Shown here piece by piece: positions 25,105 through 33,563 of a stretch of 46,239 nt of DNA (its first letter is position 1; the number at the start of each line of letters is the position of its first letter). Source of the stretch: a bacterium (GTDB taxonomy: Bacteria; Zhuqueibacterota; Zhuqueibacteria; Zhuqueibacterales; Zhuqueibacteraceae). Position numbers and translations under genes: made by a program. The stretch covers positions 1 through 46,239 of the forward strand of contig JAJVHT010000076.1 of assembly GCA_022072515.1 (NCBI GenBank). Direction: 5' to 3'. The notes under the pieces are model-generated. The model did no database searches, was not told the DNA's origin, and saw nothing but the letters and a program-made list of their open reading frames with translations.

Positions 25105-25698
25105 ATGCATCATCGCGAAATCATTCTCATGGCTATTTTCATTGCGCTCGCGGTGGCCGGCGGTTTTTTTCTGGCGCAATTTCCGAATATCGAGCTCGTC
25201 ACCGCCATTATTTTTCTCAGCGGCATGTTGCTGGGCAGCAAACGCGGCGCGTTCATTGGCGCCGTGGCGGAGTTCCTTTATTCGTTTTTTAATCCTTATG
25301 GCATGGCGGCGCCGCCCCTGCTGCTTGCGCAAATCAGCAGCATGGCGCTCACCGGCGCTGCCGGCGGCGTCATGCAAAAATTTTTTCGCCAGCGCCAGCC
25401 GCCGATCTGGTTGTTGGGTTTCACCGGCTTCTTTCTCACCTTTATTTTTGATTTGCTCACCACGCTGAGTTTTACCTTATTTGTCGGAACCGGTTTCGCC
25501 GGTTTTATAACGGCAATAACGTTAGGACTTTATTTTTACATTGCCCATCAAATCTCCAACGGCATGATCTTCGCCGTGTTGTTGCCAATTCTTTTGCGAC
25601 ACTTGCACAAGTTGGCCGTTCTACAAAACTTCCTGCCCAACGCCCCGCAAGCGAAGTTGCAGCCGTCCGTGAATTTTCCAGCCGAAAGAAAAGCGTGA
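25105..25698 (+). CDS. ECF transporter substrate-binding (S) component, putative
   Basis: This 197-residue membrane protein has about five or six helices. The segment FPNIELVTAIIFLSGMLLGSKRGAFIGAVAEFLYSFFNPYG and the following ISSMALTGAAGGVM match the general shape of ECF-type vitamin transporter S-components. No ECF ATPase or T-component is adjacent, as usual for group II systems with shared modules. The substrate cannot be read; a pantothenate-related vitamin is only hinted at by panB next door. ATG 25105 has no clear ribosome-binding site. Its stop overlaps the next reading frame by 4 nt if that gene starts at GTG 25695. Confidence 0.7.
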   Translation: MHHREIILMAIFIALAVAGGFFLAQFPNIELVTAIIFLSGMLLGSKRGAFIGAVAEFLYSFFNPYGMAAPPLLLAQISSMALTGAAGGVMQKFFRQRQPPIWLLGFTGFFLTFIFDLLTTLSFTLFVGTGFAGFITAITLGLYFYIAHQISNGMIFAVLLPILLRHLHKLAVLQNFLPNAPQAKLQPSVNFPAERKA

Positions 25699-27749
25699 GC
25701 ATGGTGCGCAAGCCTAATCAGCAAGACACGGGCCGCGCCATCACGCCGGCGTCGCCCCAATTCTCTCGTCGCTCGTTCGCGGCAAAGCGCTGGTTCAACT
25801 GCGCTGCGTTTGCTTATTTCTTGCTGCCGTGGCTGGTGATGGCGCAAGTTCATCAACCCCCGCAAAAATCGCGGCCGAATTCATTGCACCGGAGTGTCGC
25901 AGATTCGGCACAATCAGCGCTGACGGATAGCACGCATCGTTTCGTTTCGCCCGAAAGCCACAGTACTACTTTTATCTTGCCCCGGTTTGCCACGCCGAGC
26001 ATTGGTTTTGATCTGGACACGGCGGCAACTTCGACGCATCTGTTTCAAGATTTCATTCATCTTGCCGCGCAAACCGTGCCGATGGTTCCACTGCTCACCG
26101 GTGAAGTCGGCCAGCCGCGTTACTGGGCGAGTGGTGATTTGCCGCCGCGCGCCGTCGCTATCGTGGTGGATGACATCCGCTGGATTCCGGGCATTTATGG
26201 CACGGCAGATCTAACAAGCTTGCCGGATGCCCATGTACAACTTTTGCACGCCGGCGCGCTATTGCCGCGCGAGACCTTGACGGCAATATCTCCCGAAGGC
26301 GTGCAAGTGACGAGTGATTCATTGAATTTCAATGTGCCGTTCTCACGGCTTGAATATGCCAAAGGCCCGGTGGGCGCCGATGCCGTCCGGTTTCGCTTCG
26401 GGCGCGCGTTGGGCAAACGCCTCGCGGCTTACTTGAATAGCGCCTTTAGCAATTCCGACGGCCATCTAATTTATCAACTTGATGAACGCCAACAACGCAG
26501 TCCTCGCTTCGTCAATCAACCTTACGAAGGTCACAAAGCGAATCTGCAGCTCGACTATTTTTTGAATCCGCACTGGAAGCTGCGTTATCGCCATCTTAAT
26601 TCGCGCCATGAAGCCGGCGCCAGCGTGCCGTTTTTTCCGGAAGAATGGCCGGGGCTGACGAACGCTTTACATAAAGAAGAACGTCTCTATCACGCCATCG
26701 AATTATCTTCGGCTGGCGGCCTGCAAGTGCGCAGTTTTTTTTGGCAAGTCAAAGAAGAATTAAATGATCCTGACCGGCGCAATCGGCATCGTCTCCGCGA
26801 TGGCGGCATAGAATTGAATTGGGAAAAACAAACAGCCGCGTGGGCGGTCAACCTGCACAGCGGGACGGGCGTGGAAGCCATCAAGAGCACGAGTATAACG
26901 GATCGAACCCGCTTTGCGCAAGAGCTTGCTGCAACCCTCAGCCGACGCTTGAATCAGCGGGCTTGGTTGCAATGGCGCGGGTATTCGCGCTACAAAAAAG
27001 ATTGGCCTTATGAAGCGAGCCTGCAGGCAAAATTTTTGATGCAACGCCAGCAAACGCTAACGTGGTGGCTGGAAGCCGGTATGTGGAAAATCGCGCCGGC
27101 ATTGGGCGAACGCGGCAATGCTTTGCCGTATCTGGCGAAAAATGCTGATTTGCGCGCGGCAAATTTGCAACGCGGCGAAATCGGCCTGCAGTGGCAGCGC
27201 CAGAATTTTGATTTACAAATCCGCTTGAACGGCAGTCTGTGGCGCCATGGCCTGATTTATCGAAGCAACATGGCCAACAATTCAGGAATGCTGGCCAACA
27301 GGAAGCAAAACGAATTTGTACTTGCAACACAGTTCAATCTGAAATGGCAATTGGCGCCGCGTTGGCATTGTGGCGTGCTTGCTACTCAAGCGCTGAACGG
27401 CTTGCCAAAAGATTTTTGGTTCTGGCATCAACCGGAAGGCTACAGCCGCGTGTATCTCGAAACGCAGAAAAGTTTTTTCGACGGCGATCTCGAAGTTCTG
27501 CCGCGCCTCGCCGGACGCTGGCTGGGCAAACGTTATTCGCCCAGCTTTGCTGCAACAGCCGTCAGGTTATTGGATCACGAGCTGCCTGCCGCCGCCGTGC
27601 TGGATTTTCAAATTCGCCTGCGTCATGGCGATGGCGCATTTTTGTTTTCGTGGGAAAATATTTTGAACCGGCAATTCGATTGGCGCTACGGTGTTCCGGA
27701 AGTGGGCCGCTATTTGCGTTGGGGATTTTGGTGGAACTTTTTGAATTAG
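25695..27749 (+). CDS. Outer-membrane beta-barrel protein, TonB-receptor-like with reduced plug
   Basis: The protein has 684 residues, from GTG 25695 (ATG 25701 also possible). A late hydrophobic segment (~35-50, ending VMAQ) acts as signal peptide. Residues ~130-240 keep plug-like pieces (VAIVVDDIRWIPGIYGTADL, SRLEYAKGPVGADAVRF). The remainder is rich in alternating aromatic strands and ends with WGFWWNFLN, as barrel proteins do with a terminal aromatic. No carboxypeptidase-like N-domain or clear TonB box is seen. It is directly upstream of a full TonB-dependent receptor, so the two may form an uptake pair. It is diverged enough that the function is inferred from architecture only. Confidence 0.65.
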   Translation: MSMVRKPNQQDTGRAITPASPQFSRRSFAAKRWFNCAAFAYFLLPWLVMAQVHQPPQKSRPNSLHRSVADSAQSALTDSTHRFVSPESHSTTFILPRFATPSIGFDLDTAATSTHLFQDFIHLAAQTVPMVPLLTGEVGQPRYWASGDLPPRAVAIVVDDIRWIPGIYGTADLTSLPDAHVQLLHAGALLPRETLTAISPEGVQVTSDSLNFNVPFSRLEYAKGPVGADAVRFRFGRALGKRLAAYLNSAFSNSDGHLIYQLDERQQRSPRFVNQPYEGHKANLQLDYFLNPHWKLRYRHLNSRHEAGASVPFFPEEWPGLTNALHKEERLYHAIELSSAGGLQVRSFFWQVKEELNDPDRRNRHRLRDGGIELNWEKQTAAWAVNLHSGTGVEAIKSTSITDRTRFAQELAATLSRRLNQRAWLQWRGYSRYKKDWPYEASLQAKFLMQRQQTLTWWLEAGMWKIAPALGERGNALPYLAKNADLRAANLQRGEIGLQWQRQNFDLQIRLNGSLWRHGLIYRSNMANNSGMLANRKQNEFVLATQFNLKWQLAPRWHCGVLATQALNGLPKDFWFWHQPEGYSRVYLETQKSFFDGDLEVLPRLAGRWLGKRYSPSFAATAVRLLDHELPAAAVLDFQIRLRHGDGAFLFSWENILNRQFDWRYGVPEVGRYLRWGFWWNFLN

Positions 27750-27823
27750 CTGTTCCGCCGGGCGGGATCTCCGCTGCGCTCCGCTTGGTTGCCGCTGACG
27801 TTTGTTTAAAATTTTGAAATATA

Positions 27824-30331
27824 ATGCGTATCTTGCGCTTTACCGTTTTTGTTTTTGCCGCAACAAACTTTTTTTCCACTACAATTTTTTCGCAAGGCGT
27901 TGCCAAACTCGCCGGTCGCGTTTATGATCAGCAAACCCACCAACCGCTGGCCGGTGTGAATGTTTTTTTGGCTGACACTCCGCTTGGTACCATCACAGAT
28001 TCAACGGGGTATTTTGAAATCGCCGGCTTGGCGCCGGGACAATATAAATTGCGTGCGACGCTGATCGGCTACAAAGCGCTTGAAATAAGCAAAGTCAAAA
28101 TTTCTGCCGGCGAGCGCCGCCGTGTCGAGATTTTACTGACACCGGCCCTCATCGAAATGTCCGAGGTCACGGTTGAAGCACTGCGCCAAAAAAGCCGGCA
28201 GGAAATTCTCAGCACCGGCTTGCACGAGCTTTCACCGCGCCGCGCCAAAAACCTCGCCGGCGGCGGAGAAGACGTGTTTCGCGCGCTGCAAACCATTCCG
28301 GGCGTTCTCGCCCGCAGCGATTTCAATGCACGCCTGTATATTCGCGGCGGCCGGCCCGACCAAAACCTGGTACTGATGGACGGGGTGAGCGTCTACGATC
28401 CCTATCGCTTGTTCGGACTCGTCAGCATGTTCAATCCCGAAACGGTGACCGATGTCAAAATGCTGGCCGGCGGTTTTCCGGCAAATTATGGCGACCGTCT
28501 CTCGGCTGTTTTGGATATTGCCAATCGCACCGGCAACAGCGCCAGCCCCTTCCGCGCCAATATCAATACCAGTCTCACGAATGCGAATCTCGTCGTTGAA
28601 GGCCGCCTTCCCGGCCGCAGCGCCGGCGCGTGGCTTTTATCCAGCCGTCGCACCTATTACGATTTGATTCTCGCCAATCTCACCGACGCCGGTTCGTTTC
28701 CTAATTTCTTTGATGTGCAAGGCAAAATCAATTTAGCGACCGATCCATCCGGGACGCTCGACATCACTTTGGTGAATAGTCGCGAGCGCACTGATATTAC
28801 CACTACGGATGACGAGGCCGCCGAGGCCGAGCAAAGCCGTCCGGATTCGATTGCGGCGCTTGATCGCCAGGATCAAACGGTTCTCGCTGTGCGCCACCGG
28901 CGTTTATTCTCGCCAAAATTTTCCAGCACCACTTTGCTGTCCCACTATCGCAACAGCAATGTGAGCAATTTCGGCGCGCGCTTTCCGTTGCGCGGTTTTA
29001 TTTTTTCGGCGCAGGCGGATTTGCAAACGACGGAAACAGCGTTACGGCAGGATTTTACTTATGCCGTTCATGCGCAACACACCGTCGATTTTGGCGCCGC
29101 TTTCGCCCGCCAGCGCGCCCAAAACTCCTGGCGATTTTACACCGATAATCCGGCGGTTATTCTCGCCGACGCCATTCGCTTCACCGAAGATTCGCCGACC
29201 TTCTTTAAAAGCGGCGTGTATGTGCAAAATTTTTGGCAAGTCACATCACGCGTGGCGGTGCAGCCGGGATTGCGCTGGGATTATTCTTCTTTTGTTGATC
29301 AGCACGTCATCAGCCCGCGCTTCAGTTTATTGTGGGAGCCGAACCTCCTCACGCGCGTGCGTTTTGCCACCGGTCTTTACAGCCAATTTCCCGGTTACGA
29401 AACCTTGCAAGGCGAAGGCTTTCGTGTGTCGTTGCAAAACCCCAAAGTTTTGGGAATCCGCGCTGAACGCGCCGCGCATTTTCTGGCAAGTCTAGAAAAA
29501 AAATTAGATCCACAATGGACATTGCGGCTTGACGGCTATTACAAAAGTTTGCAGGATTTACTCTTTCCGCAATTGGCCGATACGACGTGGCTGGTGGTTA
29601 CCGCCTATGACGCCGAGGGCGCGCACACCGAATTGCAATCAACCAAGTATTTTTCTTTTCAACCGAAAAACAATGCCCACGGTTTTTCACGCGGCCTCGA
29701 AATTTTTCTCGAAAAACGCGCCGAAGGCCAAAGTAAGATCAATGGCTGGGTGGGATATGCTTATGCGTTCGTGCGCGGCACGGAGCCGGATAACGGGCGT
29801 TTCTTTTTGCGTTATGATCAGCGCCATTCGCTGACGGCCGTCGCGGAATGGCGCTTGAGCCGCAAATGGCAACTCGACACGCGCTGGCAAGCCGGCAGCG
29901 GCTTTCCGTATCAACGCACCGTTTACACCGTCGAAGTCGTGGAAGATGCCAATCAAAATGGCCGCCTTGATGTTTATGAAGACCGCAATTTGAATGGCCG
30001 GCTCGATCGCGGCGAAGACCGTAACGGCAATGGCAGGCTGGATGTGGTTGATCCGCAAACCGGCATGCCCGACGAACGCACCATCGACATGGCGGACGAT
30101 ATCCGCAATCACATCGGCAATTCCCGTTTGCCGTGGACGTCGCGCCTCGATTTGCGGTTGAGCTATTTTCCCCAATTATGGCGCGCCCACTGGATTTTTT
30201 ATCTCGATATCATCAATGTGTTCAATCGCAAAAATGTGCAAGAACGCAATTACGATCCGAAAACGCATCGGGATGAGCCGATTTACGGTATCCCGCTCGT
30301 GCCAACGATCGGCGTGAGTGTGAAATTCTAG
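27824..30331 (+). CDS. TonB-dependent receptor with carboxypeptidase-like N-domain and Ca-binding-like repeats
   Basis: The protein has 835 residues with a signal peptide (1-24, ending FSQG). A carboxypeptidase regulatory-like domain follows (~27-110: LAGRVYDQQTHQPLAGVNVFL, TDSTGYFEIAGLAPGQY). The plug (~120-235) carries YIRGGRPDQNLVLMDGVSVYDPYRLFG and GGFPANYGDRLSAVLDI. The 22-strand-type barrel ends in VSVKF with a terminal Phe. Residues ~705-750 hold three successive D-x-N-x-N-G-R-L-D loops like dockerin/EF-hand calcium sites, in what should be an extracellular loop. The receptor should import a bulky ligand with TonB energy, but the ligand is unknown. It follows the barrel gene by 74 nt. 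Confidence 0.9.
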   Translation: MRILRFTVFVFAATNFFSTTIFSQGVAKLAGRVYDQQTHQPLAGVNVFLADTPLGTITDSTGYFEIAGLAPGQYKLRATLIGYKALEISKVKISAGERRRVEILLTPALIEMSEVTVEALRQKSRQEILSTGLHELSPRRAKNLAGGGEDVFRALQTIPGVLARSDFNARLYIRGGRPDQNLVLMDGVSVYDPYRLFGLVSMFNPETVTDVKMLAGGFPANYGDRLSAVLDIANRTGNSASPFRANINTSLTNANLVVEGRLPGRSAGAWLLSSRRTYYDLILANLTDAGSFPNFFDVQGKINLATDPSGTLDITLVNSRERTDITTTDDEAAEAEQSRPDSIAALDRQDQTVLAVRHRRLFSPKFSSTTLLSHYRNSNVSNFGARFPLRGFIFSAQADLQTTETALRQDFTYAVHAQHTVDFGAAFARQRAQNSWRFYTDNPAVILADAIRFTEDSPTFFKSGVYVQNFWQVTSRVAVQPGLRWDYSSFVDQHVISPRFSLLWEPNLLTRVRFATGLYSQFPGYETLQGEGFRVSLQNPKVLGIRAERAAHFLASLEKKLDPQWTLRLDGYYKSLQDLLFPQLADTTWLVVTAYDAEGAHTELQSTKYFSFQPKNNAHGFSRGLEIFLEKRAEGQSKINGWVGYAYAFVRGTEPDNGRFFLRYDQRHSLTAVAEWRLSRKWQLDTRWQAGSGFPYQRTVYTVEVVEDANQNGRLDVYEDRNLNGRLDRGEDRNGNGRLDVVDPQTGMPDERTIDMADDIRNHIGNSRLPWTSRLDLRLSYFPQLWRAHWIFYLDIINVFNRKNVQERNYDPKTHRDEPIYGIPLVPTIGVSVKF

Positions 30332-30370
30332 TGGCTGGTTACGCGTCAACAACGGACGGTTGAAAGAAAC

Positions 30371-30775
30371 ATGATCATGAAAATCCCACAAGGCAATACC
30401 GTCATTTTCAATTGGCACGTTATCTTTTTATCTTTTTTTCTTTTTGCTTGTGAAAGTGGCCCGCCTCCGGAAATGACCGCTCCCGGCGCGTTGATTTATT
30501 ATGGCTTTGTCAACCAAGACGCGCAGTGCAGCCGCTGCCACGGCGACGACGGCCAGGGCGGCATGTTCGGTCCACAGATTCGCGATGCCGTGGCCAAGCG
30601 CGGCATCACGCGCGTGCGCGACATTATCGCCAACGGCAAAGGTGAAGGTGACAAACGCATGCCCGATTTTGCGGAGGAATTGACACCCGCGCAAATCGAG
30701 CAAGTAATTCACTTTTTACAAACGTGGAATATTTCGGCGTCACTTGATTCTACGGCTTTAAAAGCAGCGCATTGA
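30371..30775 (+). CDS. Lipoprotein c-type cytochrome
   Basis: This 134-residue class I cytochrome c has a heme attachment site C53-S-R-C56-H57 and a likely distal methionine M97 in KRMPDFAEEL. The N-terminus has a hydrophobic stretch ending SFFLFACESG, where C27 fits a lipobox, so the protein is probably anchored on the periplasmic side of a membrane. The domain is preceded by GALIYYGFVNQDAQCSRCHGDDGQGG, common in small electron carriers. It starts 39 nt after the TonB receptor. No oxidase or dehydrogenase gene is adjacent, so its redox partner is unknown. Confidence 0.88.
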   Translation: MIMKIPQGNTVIFNWHVIFLSFFLFACESGPPPEMTAPGALIYYGFVNQDAQCSRCHGDDGQGGMFGPQIRDAVAKRGITRVRDIIANGKGEGDKRMPDFAEELTPAQIEQVIHFLQTWNISASLDSTALKAAH

Positions 30776-30865
30776 GAATCCCCTTGCCTTTCATCAGCAG
30801 CTTGCTTAAGTTAGTTATATTTTACTGAAGCATGAAAATGACGATTTCTCAATATGCCGAAAAAA

Positions 30866-30893
30866 TTGTACAAATGATTCAATAAAGTATAAT
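30866..30893 (+). promoter_or_regulatory. Sigma-70-like promoter placing the start site at the ATG (leaderless)
   Basis: TTGTAC (30866-30871) and a perfect TATAAT (30888-30893) are spaced by 16 nt. Transcription would begin about 7 nt downstream, at or next to ATG 30901. No ribosome-binding site precedes that ATG, consistent with a leaderless mRNA. Confidence 0.5.
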
Positions 30894-30900
30894 GCGGTTT

Positions 30901-32784
30901 ATGACTTTAAGCCGTCGTGTGAAAAGCCTTTTCAAAAACCACGCCCAAACACCGAATGGGGAGCAATCTCGGCAGGAACGTTTGCATGTTCAAACCAATC
31001 AAGCTGCTACGCAGCCGCCGGCGGCGCCCAACCTCACCATCGAATTTCTCCGCGGTTCCCGCCACGGCGAGAAAATCGAATTGACCGGCAAAGCCACGTG
31101 GCAGATCGGCACCGCGCCCGATTGCGAAATTCTTTTTGATCTCATTCTCGATGGCGAAGTCGGCGATCGTCACGCTCGCATCGCGGTGACCGAAAAGCAA
31201 TACTGGCTTGTTCCCGCCTCCACACATCAGACCTGGTTGAATGGCACACTGTTACGCGGCAAAGAAAAACTTGAGCCCGGTGATAAGCTAACGTTTGGCT
31301 CTGAACATGGCCCGGAACTCAGCATAAATTGGCACCAAGGAAAAAACGCCCCGCCGCGTGCGCTTCCGGTCGTCCATGTGCGCGTCGAAAAGGGCGAGGC
31401 GAGCCATCGCTGGGAATGTTTTGCGCGTAATTTCACCATCGGGCGCAGCAAAGATTGCGATATTCAATTGACTGATCCACATGTGAGCATGCGCCATACC
31501 CGTGTGCTTTGGGATCGCGACTGCTGGTGGGTGGAGGATTTGCAGAGCAAAAACGGCACGTATTTGAACGGCGCCCGCATTCAGCGCGCCGCTCTGCCGC
31601 CGCAAGCCAAGATAGAGCTGGCGCGCGGCGACGTGATCATCGTTTGTCAAATCGAGCTGCCGGCCGCGCCGCAACCTTCGGAGGCGGCGCTAAACGAGGC
31701 CGCGCAACATTATTTTGGCAAAACTATTCCCGGCCAAGCCGGCGGCCAAACCCTGCTGATCCGGGAGGCCTTTCAGCGCGCGCGCCGCCAACATGCGGAA
31801 CGGTATTGGATCATCATTAGCGCCATTCTGATCGTGTTGGCGATGACAGCCGGCGCGTTATATTATCAGAGCCGGCGGATCAAAAAACAAGAAGAACTGC
31901 ATGCCCTGGCCGAAAATGTTTTTTATTCAATGAAAGCGCTCGAGCTGCAAATGGCGCAGCTTCATGCCACCGTCGCACAACATCCCGATGCGCAGTTGCA
32001 AAAACAATTCGATGAAAAACGGCGGGAACAACAGCGGATGCAAACCGAATATAGCGATTTTGCACGCAACGAGCTGGGCATCTCCCAAAGCCGCCTCACC
32101 GAGGAAGAGTGGCTGATCTACAAAGTGGCGCGGCTTTTTGGCGAGTGTGATGTCAGCATGCCGGCCGGTTTCGTGCAGACGGTGAAAAAATACATTCGCA
32201 TGTGGCGCTCCACCGACCGGTTTAGCGAAGCCATTGCCCGCGCGACCGCGAATGGCTATGCCGCGAAGATTGCGCAAGCCATGCTGGCCCACGACATGCC
32301 GCCGCAATTTTTTTATCTCGCGCTGCAAGAAACCGATTTTGATTGGCGCCGCTGCGGGCCGCGCACCTCGTCCGGCATTGCGAAAGGCATGTGGCAATTC
32401 ATTCCCAAGACGGGGATTCGTTACGGCTTGCAATTAGGGCCGTTGGTCGAAGTTCGGCGCTACGATCCGCGCGATGAACGGCACGATTTTGAAAAATCGA
32501 CGCTCGCGGCGGCGCGCTATTTGCGCGACATTTATGAAACCGATGCCCAAGCGTCGGGCTTGCTGGTCATGGCATGTTATAACTGGGGCGAAGACAATGT
32601 CGAGCCACTCGTTAGAAGCTTATCGGCAAATCCGCGCGAACGCAATTTCTGGAAACTTTTGGCGCATAAAAAAATCCCGCGCCAAACCTACGATTATGTT
32701 TTTTACATCGTTGCCGCCGCCGTCATTGGCGAAAATCCGCGCTTGTTCGGTTTTAATTTTGATAACCCCTTGCAGTTGGAATAA
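30901..32784 (+). CDS. FHA-FHA-transmembrane-lytic transglycosylase fusion protein
   Basis: The protein has 627 residues from ATG 30901 (ATG 30892 is also in frame but lies inside the -10 box). Residues ~45-145 form a weak FHA-like domain. Residues ~155-255 form a clear FHA domain with FTIGRSKDCDIQL, HVSMRHTRV and LQSKNGTYLNG, the phosphothreonine-binding motifs. One transmembrane helix (~300-322, YWIIISAILIVLAMTAGALYY) and a charged coiled-coil (~325-395) follow. The C-terminal ~170 residues are an SLT/MltD-like lytic transglycosylase domain. Its catalytic glutamate is E477 in LALQETDFDWRR, followed by GIAKGMWQFIPKTGIRYGL and ACYNWGEDNV. The layout suggests cytoplasmic phospho-sensing linked to periplasmic peptidoglycan cleavage (inference). 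Confidence 0.85.
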   Translation: MTLSRRVKSLFKNHAQTPNGEQSRQERLHVQTNQAATQPPAAPNLTIEFLRGSRHGEKIELTGKATWQIGTAPDCEILFDLILDGEVGDRHARIAVTEKQYWLVPASTHQTWLNGTLLRGKEKLEPGDKLTFGSEHGPELSINWHQGKNAPPRALPVVHVRVEKGEASHRWECFARNFTIGRSKDCDIQLTDPHVSMRHTRVLWDRDCWWVEDLQSKNGTYLNGARIQRAALPPQAKIELARGDVIIVCQIELPAAPQPSEAALNEAAQHYFGKTIPGQAGGQTLLIREAFQRARRQHAERYWIIISAILIVLAMTAGALYYQSRRIKKQEELHALAENVFYSMKALELQMAQLHATVAQHPDAQLQKQFDEKRREQQRMQTEYSDFARNELGISQSRLTEEEWLIYKVARLFGECDVSMPAGFVQTVKKYIRMWRSTDRFSEAIARATANGYAAKIAQAMLAHDMPPQFFYLALQETDFDWRRCGPRTSSGIAKGMWQFIPKTGIRYGLQLGPLVEVRRYDPRDERHDFEKSTLAAARYLRDIYETDAQASGLLVMACYNWGEDNVEPLVRSLSANPRERNFWKLLAHKKIPRQTYDYVFYIVAAAVIGENPRLFGFNFDNPLQLE

Positions 32785-32786
32785 AA

Positions 32787-32864
32787 CTCACCGCCCGGAC
32801 GCTTTAGTGGCTGTTCGCCGCGCTCATAGACTTTTTTGTCTCCGGGCAGCTATACTGAATAGAT
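32787..32864. repeat. Degenerate MITE-like repeat, copy 5
   Basis: The left arm CTCACCGCCCGGACGCT and right arm CCGGGCAGCTATACTGAATAG are recognisable but damaged versions of the MITE arms in copies 1, 3 and 6. The centre is unrelated and no target duplication is seen. Its right end lies only about 5 nt before the GTG start of the ABC ATPase gene, so it provides that gene's leader. Confidence 0.55.
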
Positions 32865-32868
32865 ATTT

Positions 32869-33555
32869 GTGATCCGTCTCGAAAACCTCTCCAAGATTTA
32901 CGGCTCGCGTGAAAATCCCATCGTCGCGCTGCATGATGTCAATCTCACGATTCAGACCGGCGAGTTTATCGCCTTGTATGGCCGCAGCGGCTCCGGCAAA
33001 AGCACGCTGCTCAATCTGCTGAGCGGCATCGATCGCCCGACCTCCGGCAAAATTTTTGTGCATGCTGCCGAAGTGACTGCGATGGACGAGAATCGTCTCA
33101 CGCTCTATCGGCGCGATACCATCGGCTTTGTTTTCCAGTTTTTTAACTTGCTGCCAACATTAACCGTGCTGGAGAATGTTTTGTTGCCCGGCCAACTCAA
33201 CAAACATTCGGCATCGAAGTTGCGGGAGCGCGGGCTGCATCTGCTCGCCCAGCTTGGGATCGCTGACCGTCACCAAGCTTGGCCGGATCAGCTTTCCGGC
33301 GGCCAACAACAGCGCGTGGCGATAGCGCGCGCCTTGATCAACGATCCGCAACTTCTCCTCGCCGATGAACCGACCGGCAATCTCGACTCGGAGACAGGTT
33401 TGCATATTTTGGAAATTCTCAAATCGCTTTCCGCCAATCACGACAAAACGATTTTGCTCGCCACGCATAGTCTCGACGCCGCGCAATTTACAGATCGGGT
33501 TTTTCAAGTTAAAGACGGCGCTTTAGTCGCCCAAACGAACAAAGCCGGAAAGTAA
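32869..33555 (+). CDS. ABC transporter ATPase, LolD/MacB/AttE type
   Basis: This 228-residue ATPase starts with GTG at 32869. Walker A is [13 protein letters not shown], the Q-loop is in [11 protein letters not shown], the signature is [15 protein letters not shown], and Walker B is [14 protein letters not shown], typical of the MacB/LolD branch. The H-loop is [12 protein letters not shown]. It powers the permease encoded 8 nt downstream. This branch drives lipoprotein release or mechanotransmission across the periplasm rather than normal import. No ribosome-binding site is visible ahead of the GTG, where the degenerate repeat copy 5 ends. Confidence 0.93.
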   Translation: MIRLENLSKIYGSRENPIVALHDVNLTIQTGEFIALYGRSGSGKSTLLNLLSGIDRPTSGKIFVHAAEVTAMDENRLTLYRRDTIGFVFQFFNLLPTLTVLENVLLPGQLNKHSASKLRERGLHLLAQLGIADRHQAWPDQLSGGQQQRVAIARALINDPQLLLADEPTGNLDSETGLHILEILKSLSANHDKTILLATHSLDAAQFTDRVFQVKDGALVAQTNKAGK

Positions 33556-33563
33556 AAAATTCC

